Of a DNA stretch of 22,232 bases, positions 15,897-22,232 are shown in pieces; position 1 is the stretch's first letter, and each line of letters opens with the position of its first letter. Below the pieces are notes generated by a model. That model searched no databases and was not told the origin of the DNA. It was given only the letters and a program-made list of their open reading frames with translations. The position numbers and the translations under genes were made by a program. Where the stretch lies: assembly GCA_016281295.1 (NCBI GenBank), contig JAEEII010000283.1:1-22232 (forward strand), in the 5' to 3' direction. This DNA comes from Bacteroidales bacterium. Lineage in GTDB: Bacteria > Bacteroidota > Bacteroidia > Bacteroidales > F082.

Positions 15897-16811
15897 ATGG
15901 CTACCAAACCTTATGAATTGCGTCGGCGATGCAAGGTCGGCGGCATTGAGTACCTGCTGGATGACGACGACGGCACCGCCTGGCTGCACTGCGGGCCAGA
16001 AGGAAGATATAATGGGACTGACTCCTGCACATTGCCCGAAGAGGTTGACATTGGCGGAAGGACTTACCGGATCACCAGCGTTATGGGTGAGTTCAGCGTA
16101 CCCACCGGCACGCTTGTTCAAGAACTTATCATCCCGGATTCCTATGAAAACATCGAAGAGCTCGGCTTCTGTGAGTCGTTTATCGAGACCATTCATATTG
16201 GCCGGGGCCTCCGGTGGTTTACCGTCTGGTCTTGCTATCGGCTTTCGCCTGACGTGACAATTACCATCTCTCCGGAGAATCCGTATATCAAAATGTCGGA
16301 TGACGGCAATTGTGTCCTTACCAAAGACGGCAAACGACTCATTTCCGTCGTCCGTGAAGTGCCGGAGCTTACTGTTCCGGAAGGAGTGGAAGAGATTTGT
16401 CAAACGGCAATAAGTTGCGTCGACGTGGAGCGCCTGACGTTACCCTCTTCCTTGAAAACTATCGGACCCAACGGCATCTTCCAATGCCACAGACTGCATT
16501 CCCTAGTCATCCCGGAAGGCGTGGAAATCATCAGGACACAAGGGCTGAGCGACAACCGTGATCTCCAAGTGATAGACCTTCCATCGACTTTGCGCCAGCT
16601 GGACGGCGAAATCTTCGCTGATGACGATTGTCTGGAAAGAATCATTGTGCGCGCCATCGTGCCGCCCCTGTTCAACGGCGGCCTCGATCAGGACCTGACC
16701 CGGCTCAACGACTGTCATCTCATCGTACCGAGACAATCCCTTCCCACCTATCGGAACCATACGGACTGGGGATGGTTCCGCCACATCGACATTCTGGAAG
16801 ACTATGATTAG
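15897..16811 (+). CDS. BspA-type leucine-rich repeat (LRR_5) protein, intracellular form
   Basis: The 304-aa product carries repeats of the BspA type: LVQELIIPDSYENIEELGF, then LTVPEGVEEICQTAI, LTLPSSLKTIGPNGIF, LVIPEGVEIIRTQGL and IDLPSTLRQLDGEIF. Each has the L-x-[LI]-P-x-x-[VL]-x-x-I pattern of a short parallel-beta solenoid. It ends in a typical cap, CHLIVPRQSLPTYRNHTDWG. BspA proteins are often secreted adhesins, but no signal peptide is present, so a cytosolic recognition or scaffold role is more likely. The gene sits 20 bp after the 242-aa gene, and its last 8 bp overlap the start of the WG-repeat gene, implying translational coupling. The start at 15897 follows AAGAGAT. Confidence 0.85.
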   Translation: MATKPYELRRRCKVGGIEYLLDDDDGTAWLHCGPEGRYNGTDSCTLPEEVDIGGRTYRITSVMGEFSVPTGTLVQELIIPDSYENIEELGFCESFIETIHIGRGLRWFTVWSCYRLSPDVTITISPENPYIKMSDDGNCVLTKDGKRLISVVREVPELTVPEGVEEICQTAISCVDVERLTLPSSLKTIGPNGIFQCHRLHSLVIPEGVEIIRTQGLSDNRDLQVIDLPSTLRQLDGEIFADDDCLERIIVRAIVPPLFNGGLDQDLTRLNDCHLIVPRQSLPTYRNHTDWGWFRHIDILEDYD

Positions 16812-17610
16812 TACGTCATCTCCCAAAATGGTTCCGATCACGGAAGTCTTTGGGCGCCTCCAACAGGAAAGGAAAATCAGCAGCGGTGAAGACCTGGAGC
16901 AGCTACGCAGGATGCTCGACCACTTCGGACAATTTCGTGCCATCAAAAGAAGAATTGAGGAAAGCTCGCTCAGGACGTCACTGTTGTGGCCCAGCGTGCA
17001 GCTGGAAGAGTCCCTGTGGAGCGACATCGGACGCCATCAAAGAGAAAAGGGTTTCGACCCGGAATGGATTCGGAAAAGGAATGGACAGTTCGGGCTCACG
17101 GGCTATGCGTACAACGACGGCATTCCCTGCGAATATGAGGAGATCATCCTCACTTACGACGGTCTGGAGCGCATGGTCTTTCCCGTTCCAGTCAAGCGGG
17201 GCGGCAAGTGCGGCCTGGTGCTGGCCGACGGAATCGGGACACCCGTGACAGAGTTCCGGTACGACCAACTGTTCCGGGTTCCGGACACGGAATATGTCAA
17301 GTATGTCGCCACTCGTGACGGCTTATACGGTCTCGTGGGAACTGACGGAACCGAGGATGTGCCCTGCAACTATGACGGGATATATGTATGCCCGTTGTCC
17401 GGAAATCGGTTCTATCCGGTTCGCAATGGTAACAAATGGGGCTTTTACTACATGCCCTTCGAATTCATCAAACCAAGATATGATGAACTGGTCTTCGTAG
17501 AAGACGACTATATTCAGGCTCAAATGAACGGGCTGTGGGGCTGGATAGCCTATGACGGCCGCTTCACCGTTGACAAGTCCAAGGCCTACTTCCGACACAA
17601 TGCCGAATGA
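16804..17610 (+). CDS. WG-repeat protein
   Basis: The 268-aa product has a helical N-terminus of about 90 residues (VFGRLQQERKISSGEDLEQL) and then about five WG-type repeats: GQFGLTGYAYNDG, GKCGLVLADGIGTP, GLYGLVGTDGTEDVPCNYDG, NKWGFYYMPFEFIKPRYDEL and GLWGWIAYDGRF. The repeats follow W/F-G-x-x-x-x-x-G-x-x-x-x-P-x-x-Y-D. WG repeats form beta-propeller or solenoid modules thought to bind proteins or ligands. No secretion signal is visible. The start codon overlaps the end of the LRR gene by 8 bp. An LRR recognition protein coupled to a WG protein fits an intracellular sensor or adaptor pair; this is inference. Confidence 0.8.
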   Translation: MISTSSPKMVPITEVFGRLQQERKISSGEDLEQLRRMLDHFGQFRAIKRRIEESSLRTSLLWPSVQLEESLWSDIGRHQREKGFDPEWIRKRNGQFGLTGYAYNDGIPCEYEEIILTYDGLERMVFPVPVKRGGKCGLVLADGIGTPVTEFRYDQLFRVPDTEYVKYVATRDGLYGLVGTDGTEDVPCNYDGIYVCPLSGNRFYPVRNGNKWGFYYMPFEFIKPRYDELVFVEDDYIQAQMNGLWGWIAYDGRFTVDKSKAYFRHNAE

Positions 17611-17634
17611 GATTCCTCTCGCGGATCTGTTTTG

Positions 17635-17669
17635 TTTCTAAAAATCTACTTTTTGCAGAGTTTTAGAAA
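17635..17669. terminator. Possible bidirectional terminator between convergent genes
   Basis: TTTCTAAAA (17635-17643) and TTTTAGAAA (17661-17669) form a 9-bp AT-rich stem between the WG gene and the convergent 181-aa gene. The stem is weak and lacks a clear T-run. Confidence 0.3.
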
Positions 17670-17709
17670 TGATTTTGACACGTGACCTTTCTGTTATTCA
17701 GGAAGTGGA

Positions 17710-18255
17710 CTATGGCTTGAACCTCGCGATTTCTCCTTCTATCAAATGGGGAGTATCGTCTTTGTCCTTCAGCTTTAATCTTGTTTTCAGCCTCTCCCCC
17801 ATTGCGTTGTAGCCTGCTGTGATATCGAACCAGTATTCCTCGGTACCGAGGAATTCCGGTTCAGGACGGATCAAATTGCCGTATTCGTCCATATCCAGCA
17901 ACGGATGGGTATATACCCGGACCAAAAGGGCATCCAGATATTTTCCATCCTGGCAGATCAGCCGCTGCTCTTCGAGTTCATAATCCACAAAACGATAAGG
18001 CACCGGACGAAGAAGATACGCAAGTATCTCATACTCAAGATGGATATAGTCCTCCGTCTCCTCAATGTGGACAGGCCTGTCCATAGCGCACCCGAGATTA
18101 CTTTGGTCATATCTCTCATATACTCTCCGCTCCCGTGACGTGAGAATGCCATTCGCTTTCATCACGTTATATAACGGACTACCCTCCTTGGGAAGGTCAT
18201 CGAGTTCCTCTTCGAAATCTCCGAAATCAAAATCAAAATCGAATTCTTCTTTCAT
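17710..18255 (-). CDS. Unrecognised acidic 181-aa protein
   Basis: The product starts with a strongly acidic and aromatic tail (MKEEFDFDFDFGDFEEELDD). A compact domain follows, with ILTSRERRVYERYDQSNLG and YIHLEYEILAYLLRPVPYRF, ending near HLIEGEIARFKP. I do not recognise the family. The acidic N-terminus could mimic nucleic acid or be a flexible tail, but nothing proves it. No export signal or membrane segment is visible. It has its own TGAAAG-type promoter 31 bp upstream and is divergent from the sigma gene and convergent with the WG gene. Given its position, an anti-sigma or adaptor role is thinkable, but there is no direct evidence. Confidence 0.7.
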   Translation of the reverse strand: MKEEFDFDFDFGDFEEELDDLPKEGSPLYNVMKANGILTSRERRVYERYDQSNLGCAMDRPVHIEETEDYIHLEYEILAYLLRPVPYRFVDYELEEQRLICQDGKYLDALLVRVYTHPLLDMDEYGNLIRPEPEFLGTEEYWFDITAGYNAMGERLKTRLKLKDKDDTPHLIEGEIARFKP

Positions 18256-18285
18256 GTGTTTTCGATCATTTATATACTCATATAA

Positions 18286-18315
18286 TTATTACTCCGCACG
18301 TCGCTAATTCTTTCA
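18286..18315 (-). promoter_or_regulatory. TGAAAG-N18-TAATAA promoter-like motif, copy 6 (181-aa gene)
   Basis: On the minus strand, TGAAAG (18310-18315), 18 bases ending in G, then TAATAA (18286-18291). The start codon at 18255 is 31 bp downstream. Confidence 0.65.
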
Positions 18316-18325
18316 TCCAGCTCCA

Positions 18326-18353
18326 TTGTTTTGGCACGTTTTTGCTAACTTTG
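18326..18353 (+). promoter_or_regulatory. Possible Bacteroidota-type promoter upstream of the sigma gene
   Basis: TAACTTTG (18346-18353) is a perfect -7 box. The nearest TTG (18326-18328) is 17 nt away, shorter than usual. If real, the sigma gene has one housekeeping and one TGAAAG-type promoter. Confidence 0.35.
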
Positions 18354-18394
18354 CAGAACCGCCGGAAAGTTTTTCAACTTTTTTGAAAATTGTT

Positions 18395-18424
18395 TGAAAG
18401 AAATCCGCTCCGGGTTGGTATATA
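18395..18424 (+). promoter_or_regulatory. TGAAAG-N18-TATATA promoter-like motif, copy 7 (sigma gene)
   Basis: TGAAAG ends at 18400; 18 bases ending in G are followed by TATATA at 18419-18424. The leader to the chosen ATG (18608) is about 175 nt, far longer than for other copies. It contains very short frames, such as one of six codons starting at 18490. Confidence 0.65.
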
Positions 18425-18607
18425 TTAATGTGAGGGGTGAGAATGTAGTTCTTTGACATAAGCATCAAGACTGGATCAAGACTGCCTTTATGGTTCCCAA
18501 ACGTGCCTAATATTTTAAAATCTTGCGGACGGAACCAAACGATCACGCGATTTGCCCCAAATGCTTCGGGCGAAAGCAAGCAGTACCTCCTAATCTTGAC
18601 GCACACT

Positions 18608-19225
18608 ATGGAGAACATCTACACGACCACGAATGCCACTTTTACCACCGCCAACGGTGAAACCGTTTCCTATCAGGAGATTTTCGATGCCATGAGAACC
18701 AGTGTTGAAATCTACGGCAAAACCGGAGGGCGCCTTTTGACTGCCGAGGATTTGGAGGACCTTTTCCAGGATTCCATCCTTAAAGCCTTGAAGTATGGCG
18801 GCACGTTCGACTCGTCCAAGGCTCAACTCAAGACCTGGGCGTGCAGGATTGCCGAGAACGCCCGAAAGGACGCAGTCAGGAAGGCCTTTCGACGCCGCGT
18901 TGCGTTCGAGCCCCTTGAATCCCAGAACCGGGATGGGGACGAGTACATTGACTCGGACATCGAATTAGCGGCCGGTGGCTACGGGGCAGACTATGAGGTT
19001 GAGTCAAGCGAAGCCTTGGAACGAATCCAGCGTGCCATAGATTCTCTGAACGAGAATCATCGTTTCATTCTCTCCCTTCAACTGGACGGAATGAAACCGA
19101 GGCATATGGCTGAGCTCATCGGCTGCACGGCCGACGCTGCCGCTACCCTTCTCTTCAGGGCCCGCCAGGCTCTCAAGAAAGCGCTGGGCAGGACTTTCCT
19201 CGCCGAATACGGCATCGCCGCATAG
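18608..19225 (+). CDS. ECF-type RNA polymerase sigma factor
   Basis: The 205-aa product has sigma region 2 (DLEDLFQDSILKALKYGGTF, then LKTWACRIAENARKDAVRK) and sigma region 4 (ALERIQRAIDSLNENHRFIL, then DGMKPRHMAELIGCTADAAA and LLFRARQALKKAL). Regions 1 and 3 are missing, as in ECF sigma factors, which direct RNA polymerase to dedicated promoters. The linker (ESQNRDGDEYIDSDIELAAG) is acidic. The frame is open to an ATG at 18503, but the ATG at 18608 is preferred because the extra residues do not resemble a sigma N-terminus. No FecR-type anti-sigma gene follows, unlike typical Bacteroides polysaccharide loci. The gene has a TGAAAG-N18-TATATA motif upstream and ends in a strong terminator. It is a natural candidate for the factor reading that motif; this is untested. 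Confidence 0.85.
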   Translation: MENIYTTTNATFTTANGETVSYQEIFDAMRTSVEIYGKTGGRLLTAEDLEDLFQDSILKALKYGGTFDSSKAQLKTWACRIAENARKDAVRKAFRRRVAFEPLESQNRDGDEYIDSDIELAAGGYGADYEVESSEALERIQRAIDSLNENHRFILSLQLDGMKPRHMAELIGCTADAAATLLFRARQALKKALGRTFLAEYGIAA

Positions 19226-19242
19226 GGGCATCTCACGACTTA

Positions 19243-19276
19243 AACCACCAGGCCAGCAATGGCCCGGTGGTTTTTT
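19243..19276 (+). terminator. Intrinsic terminator of the sigma gene
   Basis: AACCACC(A)GGCC, loop AGCAAT, GGCC(C)GGTGGTT, followed by six T. It separates the sigma gene from the MoxR-VWA operon. Confidence 0.85.
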
Positions 19277-19286
19277 GTTTTTATAC

Positions 19287-19316
19287 TGAAAGAATCCGCC
19301 ATTGACTCCGTATATA
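19287..19316 (+). promoter_or_regulatory. TGAAAG-N18-TATATA promoter-like motif, copy 8 (MoxR-VWA operon)
   Basis: TGAAAG ends at 19292; 18 bases ending in G are followed by TATATA at 19311-19316. The ATG at 19325 is only 8 bp downstream, so the message would be nearly leaderless. Confidence 0.7.
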
Positions 19317-19324
19317 TAATTGCT

Positions 19325-20404
19325 ATGGCGAACATCAACGTAAATACAACCGAGCTGATTCAGCTCCTCGACATGATTCCGGCCGATCACAATCTGATGC
19401 TGGTCGGCAAGCACGGTATCGGCAAATCCGAAATCCTGACTGACTATTACTCCAAGAAAGGTATGCCCGTCGTGGTGCTCTTCCTGGGCCAAATGAGCGA
19501 CCCGGGTGACTTGATTGGAATCCCCAACAAGAACGAAGAGACCGGCAAGACGGACTTCATGCCCCCCTACTGGTTCCCCCTGGACGGGAAGCCTATCGTT
19601 CTTTTCCTCGACGAATTGAACCGCGCCCGTCCTGAGATCCTTCAGACCATTATGGACCTGGCGCTTAACCGCAAGCTTGCGGGGCGCAAGCTCCCTGAGG
19701 GCAGCCGTATCATCAGTGCGGTGAATGCCGGTGACCAATACCAGTTGACGGACCTCGATCCGGCACTGGTCAGCCGTTTCCATATCGTTAATTTCCGTCC
19801 GACGGTGCAGGAGTGGTTGCTCTGGGCCCGCAAGGCTGATGTCGATAGTCGTATCATCGACTTCATCCAGGAGAACCAGATCTGGCTGGACAAAGATCCG
19901 GATGCCAGGGAAGGCGAAGACACCGGACTGGACAAGACGCCAGACCGTCGTGGCTGGAAACGCGTATCGGATATTCTCAAGCAGTCCGGCGAACTGAGCC
20001 CGCTGCACACCAAGGTAATATCTGCCGTGGTCGGCCCGAAGGCCGCAAGCGCATTCGTAAGCAACGTGTCCAGCCGCAAGATTGTTTCCGGGCGTGAGGT
20101 GATACTCAACTTCCCCAAAGTCAGGGAGAAACTGAAAGAGTATGAATTGCACCAGCTCTCCGTGGTCAATGACGGCATCTACCGTTTCCTTGAGGTAGAG
20201 AAAGTGCCTGCAAAGGACAAGGAGATGGCCAAGAAGAACCTCGAAGAATACTTCGAGTACCTGACCCGCTTCAAAAAAGAGGCAGCGGCGCATTTCGCCA
20301 ATCTGTTTGTCCAAAAGACCTACCCGAACGCCGTGGCGTTCATCGCCAGGGAGTGTCAGATTCTGACCATGATGTTCATCTCCTACGTAAAAGGGATCAA
20401 GTAG
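19325..20404 (+). CDS. MoxR-family AAA+ ATPase
   Basis: The 359-aa product is an AAA+ ATPase. Walker A is GKHGIGKSE near residues 29-37, Walker B is IVLFLDELNRA near 92-102, and sensor 1 is in ISAVNAGD followed by LDPALVSRFHIVNF, the arginine-bearing segment. The C-terminal half is helical. MoxR ATPases act as chaperones that remodel or activate partner proteins and are usually paired with a VWA protein, as here. The ATG at 19325 gives the expected N-terminus; the frame is open up to 19259, but that part overlaps the terminator and promoter. The stop codon directly abuts the ATG of the VWA gene, so the two are coupled. All nucleotide-binding motifs look intact. Confidence 0.85.
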   Translation: MANINVNTTELIQLLDMIPADHNLMLVGKHGIGKSEILTDYYSKKGMPVVVLFLGQMSDPGDLIGIPNKNEETGKTDFMPPYWFPLDGKPIVLFLDELNRARPEILQTIMDLALNRKLAGRKLPEGSRIISAVNAGDQYQLTDLDPALVSRFHIVNFRPTVQEWLLWARKADVDSRIIDFIQENQIWLDKDPDAREGEDTGLDKTPDRRGWKRVSDILKQSGELSPLHTKVISAVVGPKAASAFVSNVSSRKIVSGREVILNFPKVREKLKEYELHQLSVVNDGIYRFLEVEKVPAKDKEMAKKNLEEYFEYLTRFKKEAAAHFANLFVQKTYPNAVAFIARECQILTMMFISYVKGIK

Positions 20405-21499
20405 ATGAGGGACCGCATTACAACCATCCTGGAGCACTGGTTCATTCAGGAGCCGGCGCTCTTTCAGGTACTTTGCACACACGAACTGGCGCCCAATACG
20501 CAGATGGCTTGTCCCATCAGGAGCGGTAAGAGACGTATCGAGTACAATCCGGAGTTTCTCCGTGAGATGACAGACCAGGGGCTGGAAGAGTCACTCCGGA
20601 CCGAGGCTATACGCATCCTGCTCAAGCATCCGTACGAGCGCAAGCCTGACGGTTGTTGCCAGCAGGCCATCGCCATCGGCTCCAACGTGGTAGTCGGAGA
20701 CAATTACAAGTACAGCTCCTTCAAGATTGAGAAACCATCCGATTACGATCTTCCTTCCGGAATGGCTTATGAATGGTATTCCCGAAAAATCCAGGAAATG
20801 CTGCCTCCGGATGACAGCAGGACATCCGATAAGAATCAAGACCTGTCTGAGTTGTGGGATGAGGACGATCTTACCGTTGCCTTAATAAACGGCATCATCG
20901 AAGGCTGCACCTCCTGGGGCTCCCTTGCCGGTGCTTTTGCGGAGCAGTTGAAAGCTTCCACTAAGGCGAAGATCAACTGGCGCAACGTCTTTGGCGGCTT
21001 CCGGGCCAGCATCCTCTCTTCAAAGCGGAAGCTCACGCGTATGAAGCCCAACCGCAGGACCGGCTTCGAGAATATGGGATCCATCCGGCGTTTCGACACG
21101 AAACTGCTTGTTGCCGTAGATGTGAGCGGATCCATCTCCAGTGAGAGTCTGAGCTATTTCTACGGCGTCATCAACAGTGCTTTCCGATACGGCTTCGAGT
21201 CCATCGACGTCATCCAGTTCGATTGTGGCGTACGTGTGGTGCAGAGCCTCAAGAAAGTAATGCGTGAGGTGATCGCCATCGGACGCGGCGGAACCAGTTT
21301 CCAGGAACCCATCGAGTTTGCCGCCAAGAATGGCTATGACGGCCTTCTTATCTTAACCGACGGCTACGCTCCGGAGCCTACCCTACCGGACAATATGCAC
21401 TGCAAAATCATCTGGGTATGCCAGGACAAAACCTGCTATGAACAGCACCACCACTGGATGGAGAAATCCGGACGCGTTTGTTCAATCGAATTGAGATAG
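20405..21499 (+). CDS. VWA-domain protein with DUF2201-type N-terminus, MoxR partner
   Basis: The 364-aa product has a C-terminal von Willebrand A-like domain with an intact metal-binding site: AVDVSGSISSES near residues 237-248, GGTSFQEP near 297-304 and LLILTDGYAPEP near 315-326. The N-terminal half resembles the putative metallopeptidase domain of DUF2201: RIEYNPEFLREMTDQGLEES, then LRTEAIRILLKHPYERKP. Where a zinc peptidase would have HExxH, this has TEAIR...H, so peptidase activity is doubtful. The start codon follows the MoxR stop without a gap. MoxR-VWA pairs form chaperone-like assemblies, and comparative studies have placed some in biological conflict systems. No export signal is seen. 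Confidence 0.85.
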   Translation: MRDRITTILEHWFIQEPALFQVLCTHELAPNTQMACPIRSGKRRIEYNPEFLREMTDQGLEESLRTEAIRILLKHPYERKPDGCCQQAIAIGSNVVVGDNYKYSSFKIEKPSDYDLPSGMAYEWYSRKIQEMLPPDDSRTSDKNQDLSELWDEDDLTVALINGIIEGCTSWGSLAGAFAEQLKASTKAKINWRNVFGGFRASILSSKRKLTRMKPNRRTGFENMGSIRRFDTKLLVAVDVSGSISSESLSYFYGVINSAFRYGFESIDVIQFDCGVRVVQSLKKVMREVIAIGRGGTSFQEPIEFAAKNGYDGLLILTDGYAPEPTLPDNMHCKIIWVCQDKTCYEQHHHWMEKSGRVCSIELR

Positions 21500-21527
21500 C
21501 TATTCTTCATTTTTTTCCAATAAAAGG
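21500..21527. other. Short T-rich gap after the VWA gene
   Basis: This contains a run of T (TTTTTTTCC) but no clear stem, so termination of the MoxR-VWA operon is uncertain. Confidence 0.3.
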
Positions 21528-21557
21528 TGAAAGAAACTGGAAGCGTCTCGGTATAAG
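21528..21557 (+). promoter_or_regulatory. TGAAAG-N18-TATAAG promoter-like motif, copy 9
   Basis: TGAAAG ends at 21533; 18 bases ending in G are followed by TATAAG at 21552-21557. An ATG lies 26 bp downstream at 21584, the normal distance for this motif. Confidence 0.6.
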
Positions 21558-21583
21558 TAAAAGAACAAAGGCAGATAATTCAT

Positions 21584-21874
21584 ATGCTCTTTGAAATATT
21601 GTCCAGGATCCAGGCCGCCGATTTAGGGGGCTGAAGGTCCGAATATGGATAGCCGAGGGGAGTTGATCGTGCGCCATCGATACAAAATGTCTTTCCGGAC
21701 GGCACAGTTTTTCTGGCGGCCGAAAGCCAGGTTGATAAGCTTGATTGCGTTCCTTTACAGGAGCAACCCAGGGCCGCGTTAACAAAAAAGGCTGACTTTG
21801 CTATCGCTCTCGATCTCGAGTCGTCCGGGTTATTGATAGGGTTCTTGTCAATGTTCCCCGAGCGCTATCCATAG
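21584..21874 (+). pseudogene. Decayed 97-codon frame with two in-frame stops, or a non-coding transcript
   Basis: From the ATG at 21584 the frame reads MLFEILSRIQAADLGG, TGA (21632), RSEYG, TAG (21650). It then stays open for 73 codons (including NVFPDGTVFLAAESQVDKLD and ALTKKADFAIALDLESSGLL) to TAG at 21872-21874, 14 bp before a strong terminator. Promoter, start codon at the usual distance, stop and terminator are all in place, which is why I read this as a decayed gene. The alternative is an untranslated RNA of about 365 nt from the same promoter to the terminator. I do not recognise the protein, and no known structural RNA signature is seen. The reading is tentative. Confidence 0.4.
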
Positions 21875-21888
21875 GTCAATATTTTCCT

Positions 21889-21931
21889 CCGGTCGGAGAA
21901 TGCCTTTTAAAGGCACTCCGACCGGTTTTTT
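21889..21931 (+). terminator. Strong intrinsic terminator
   Basis: CCGGTCGGAG (21889-21898) pairs perfectly with CTCCGACCGG (21916-21925). The interior TGCCTT...AAGGCA extends the hairpin. Six T follow. Confidence 0.9.
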
Positions 21932-21952
21932 AACAGCAAAAACACAACTAGA

Positions 21953-22096
21953 ATGACAACTATACGTATTTGTGAAGAATGTGAAGCCCGTAAGATGATT
22001 AGAGAGGGCTGTTTTAAGGAGTATGTCAATATGTGGAGTGAGCAATTTCCACAAAGAAAGTTGCTTTCTCTAATAAAGGAATTGCATTCCAGATAG
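21953..22096 (+). CDS. Small 47-aa CxxC protein ending at the IS junction
   Basis: The frame reads MTTIRICEECEARKMIREGC, continues through YVNMWSEQFPQRKLLSLIKE and ends LHSR with TAG at 22094-22096. It is too short for routine gene calling, but the composition is protein-like, and the CEEC pair plus a later cysteine could bind metal. The stop codon lies inside the 141-bp repeat (which starts at 22092), so the native C-terminus may have been cut off by the insertion. It follows a strong terminator by 22 bp, and no good promoter is visible. The family is not recognised. Confidence 0.5.
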   Translation: MTTIRICEECEARKMIREGCFKEYVNMWSEQFPQRKLLSLIKELHSR

Positions 22097-22232
22097 TGTA
22101 CCAAAAAATGTGTCTGAGTAGGTAGAAAGAAAAAAGTCTGTAATTTTAAAGAACAATTAATCACGACAAAAATTGGATCTTTAAAACGACAGACTTATGA
22201 TTACACTTACAAAGGAACAACTTTCTGAGGTA
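22092..22232 (+). mobile_element. Right copy of terminal 141-bp repeat, probable IS left end reading outward
   Basis: This is the exact inverted copy of 1-141. The outermost bases are close to TGTACCAAAAAATGTGTCTG, followed by an AT-rich leader and an ATG at 22197 opening the frame MITLTKEQLSEV, which is cut by the window end. See the left copy for the family question. Confidence 0.6.

Noticed and set aside
15648..16403. Minus-strand frame of 251 codons opposite the LRR operon
   Set aside because: It is antisense to the 242-aa and LRR genes with clear repeats and operon spacing, and it lacks any motif of its own.
19004..20482. Long open frame on the minus strand (492 codons) opposite the sigma and MoxR genes
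   Set aside because: It is antisense to two clearly recognisable genes. Its composition is biased towards H, V, L, G and D, as expected for a mirror frame of GC-rich codons, and it crosses two promoters and a terminator.
21564..21931. tmRNA, RNase P RNA or another known structural RNA
   Set aside because: I looked for the tmRNA ends and tag codons and the conserved RNase P blocks and saw none; a decayed short gene fits at least as well.
1..22232. Terminal inverted repeats as ends of a linear plasmid or phage
   Set aside because: Each end contains the cut start of a gene and the length equals a usual assembler k-mer; an interrupted multi-copy IS explains it better.
1..22232. CRISPR array, tRNA or rRNA genes
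   Set aside because: No regularly spaced direct repeats and no tRNA- or rRNA-like sequence were seen on either strand.

Overview
The window looks like a defence and mobile-element island from the Bacteroidota, probably a gut-type Bacteroidales. Evidence for this is the presence of promoters of the Bacteroides form (TTG, 19-20 nt, TAnnTTTG), weak or absent Shine-Dalgarno sites, BspA-type leucine-rich repeats, WG repeats, and small phage-type proteins. Base composition is mosaic: 142-9360 and 10640-12180 are AT-rich, while 12580-13620 and 14480-21500 are GC-richer. Both window ends carry the same 141-bp sequence in inverted orientation. It contains the start of one open frame and is probably the left end of a multi-copy insertion sequence where assembly stopped.

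Layout: (1) 291-9359, minus strand, a two-gene operon: a 1045-aa DruH-like protein followed by a 1974-aa DruE-like helicase with a C-terminal cysteine-rich MZB/DUF1998 domain, best read as a Druantia type III-like anti-phage system. (2) 9469-10456, two divergent broken small genes: an HD-domain hydrolase split by a perfect 14-bp tandem duplication, and an unrecognised gene knocked out of frame at a run of nine C. (3) 10480-12385, a putative small RNA, a decayed IS1595-family transposase, an AT-rich orphan gene, and a truncated CdiA-CT-type toxin. (4) 12583-14458, a DUF2130 gene with a duplicated tail fragment, a second putative small RNA, and a full-length second copy of the toxin gene. (5) 14481-21499, a compact set of genes: a divergent pair sharing a C-terminal domain, a BspA-LRR gene overlapping a WG-repeat gene, an acidic 181-aa protein, an ECF-type sigma factor, and a MoxR AAA+ ATPase with a VWA/DUF2201 partner. 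(6) 21529-22096, a promoter, a decayed ~97-codon frame, a strong terminator, and a 47-aa CxxC protein ending at the IS junction.

The most striking signal is a promoter-like motif, TGAAAG, exactly 18 nt (the last always G), then TATATA or a close variant starting with TA. It occurs nine times on both strands, in front of nearly every transcription unit in parts 2 and 4-6, including the sigma gene. The toxins, small RNAs and HD gene instead use the usual Bacteroidota promoter. One reading is that the sigma factor controls a local regulon of MoxR, VWA, LRR, WG, DUF2130 and orphan genes, a candidate regulated conflict system. The alternative is that the motif is a general promoter class of this host, which its presence in front of the IS1595 transposase would support. 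All calls are from reading the sequence alone; no database search was made.
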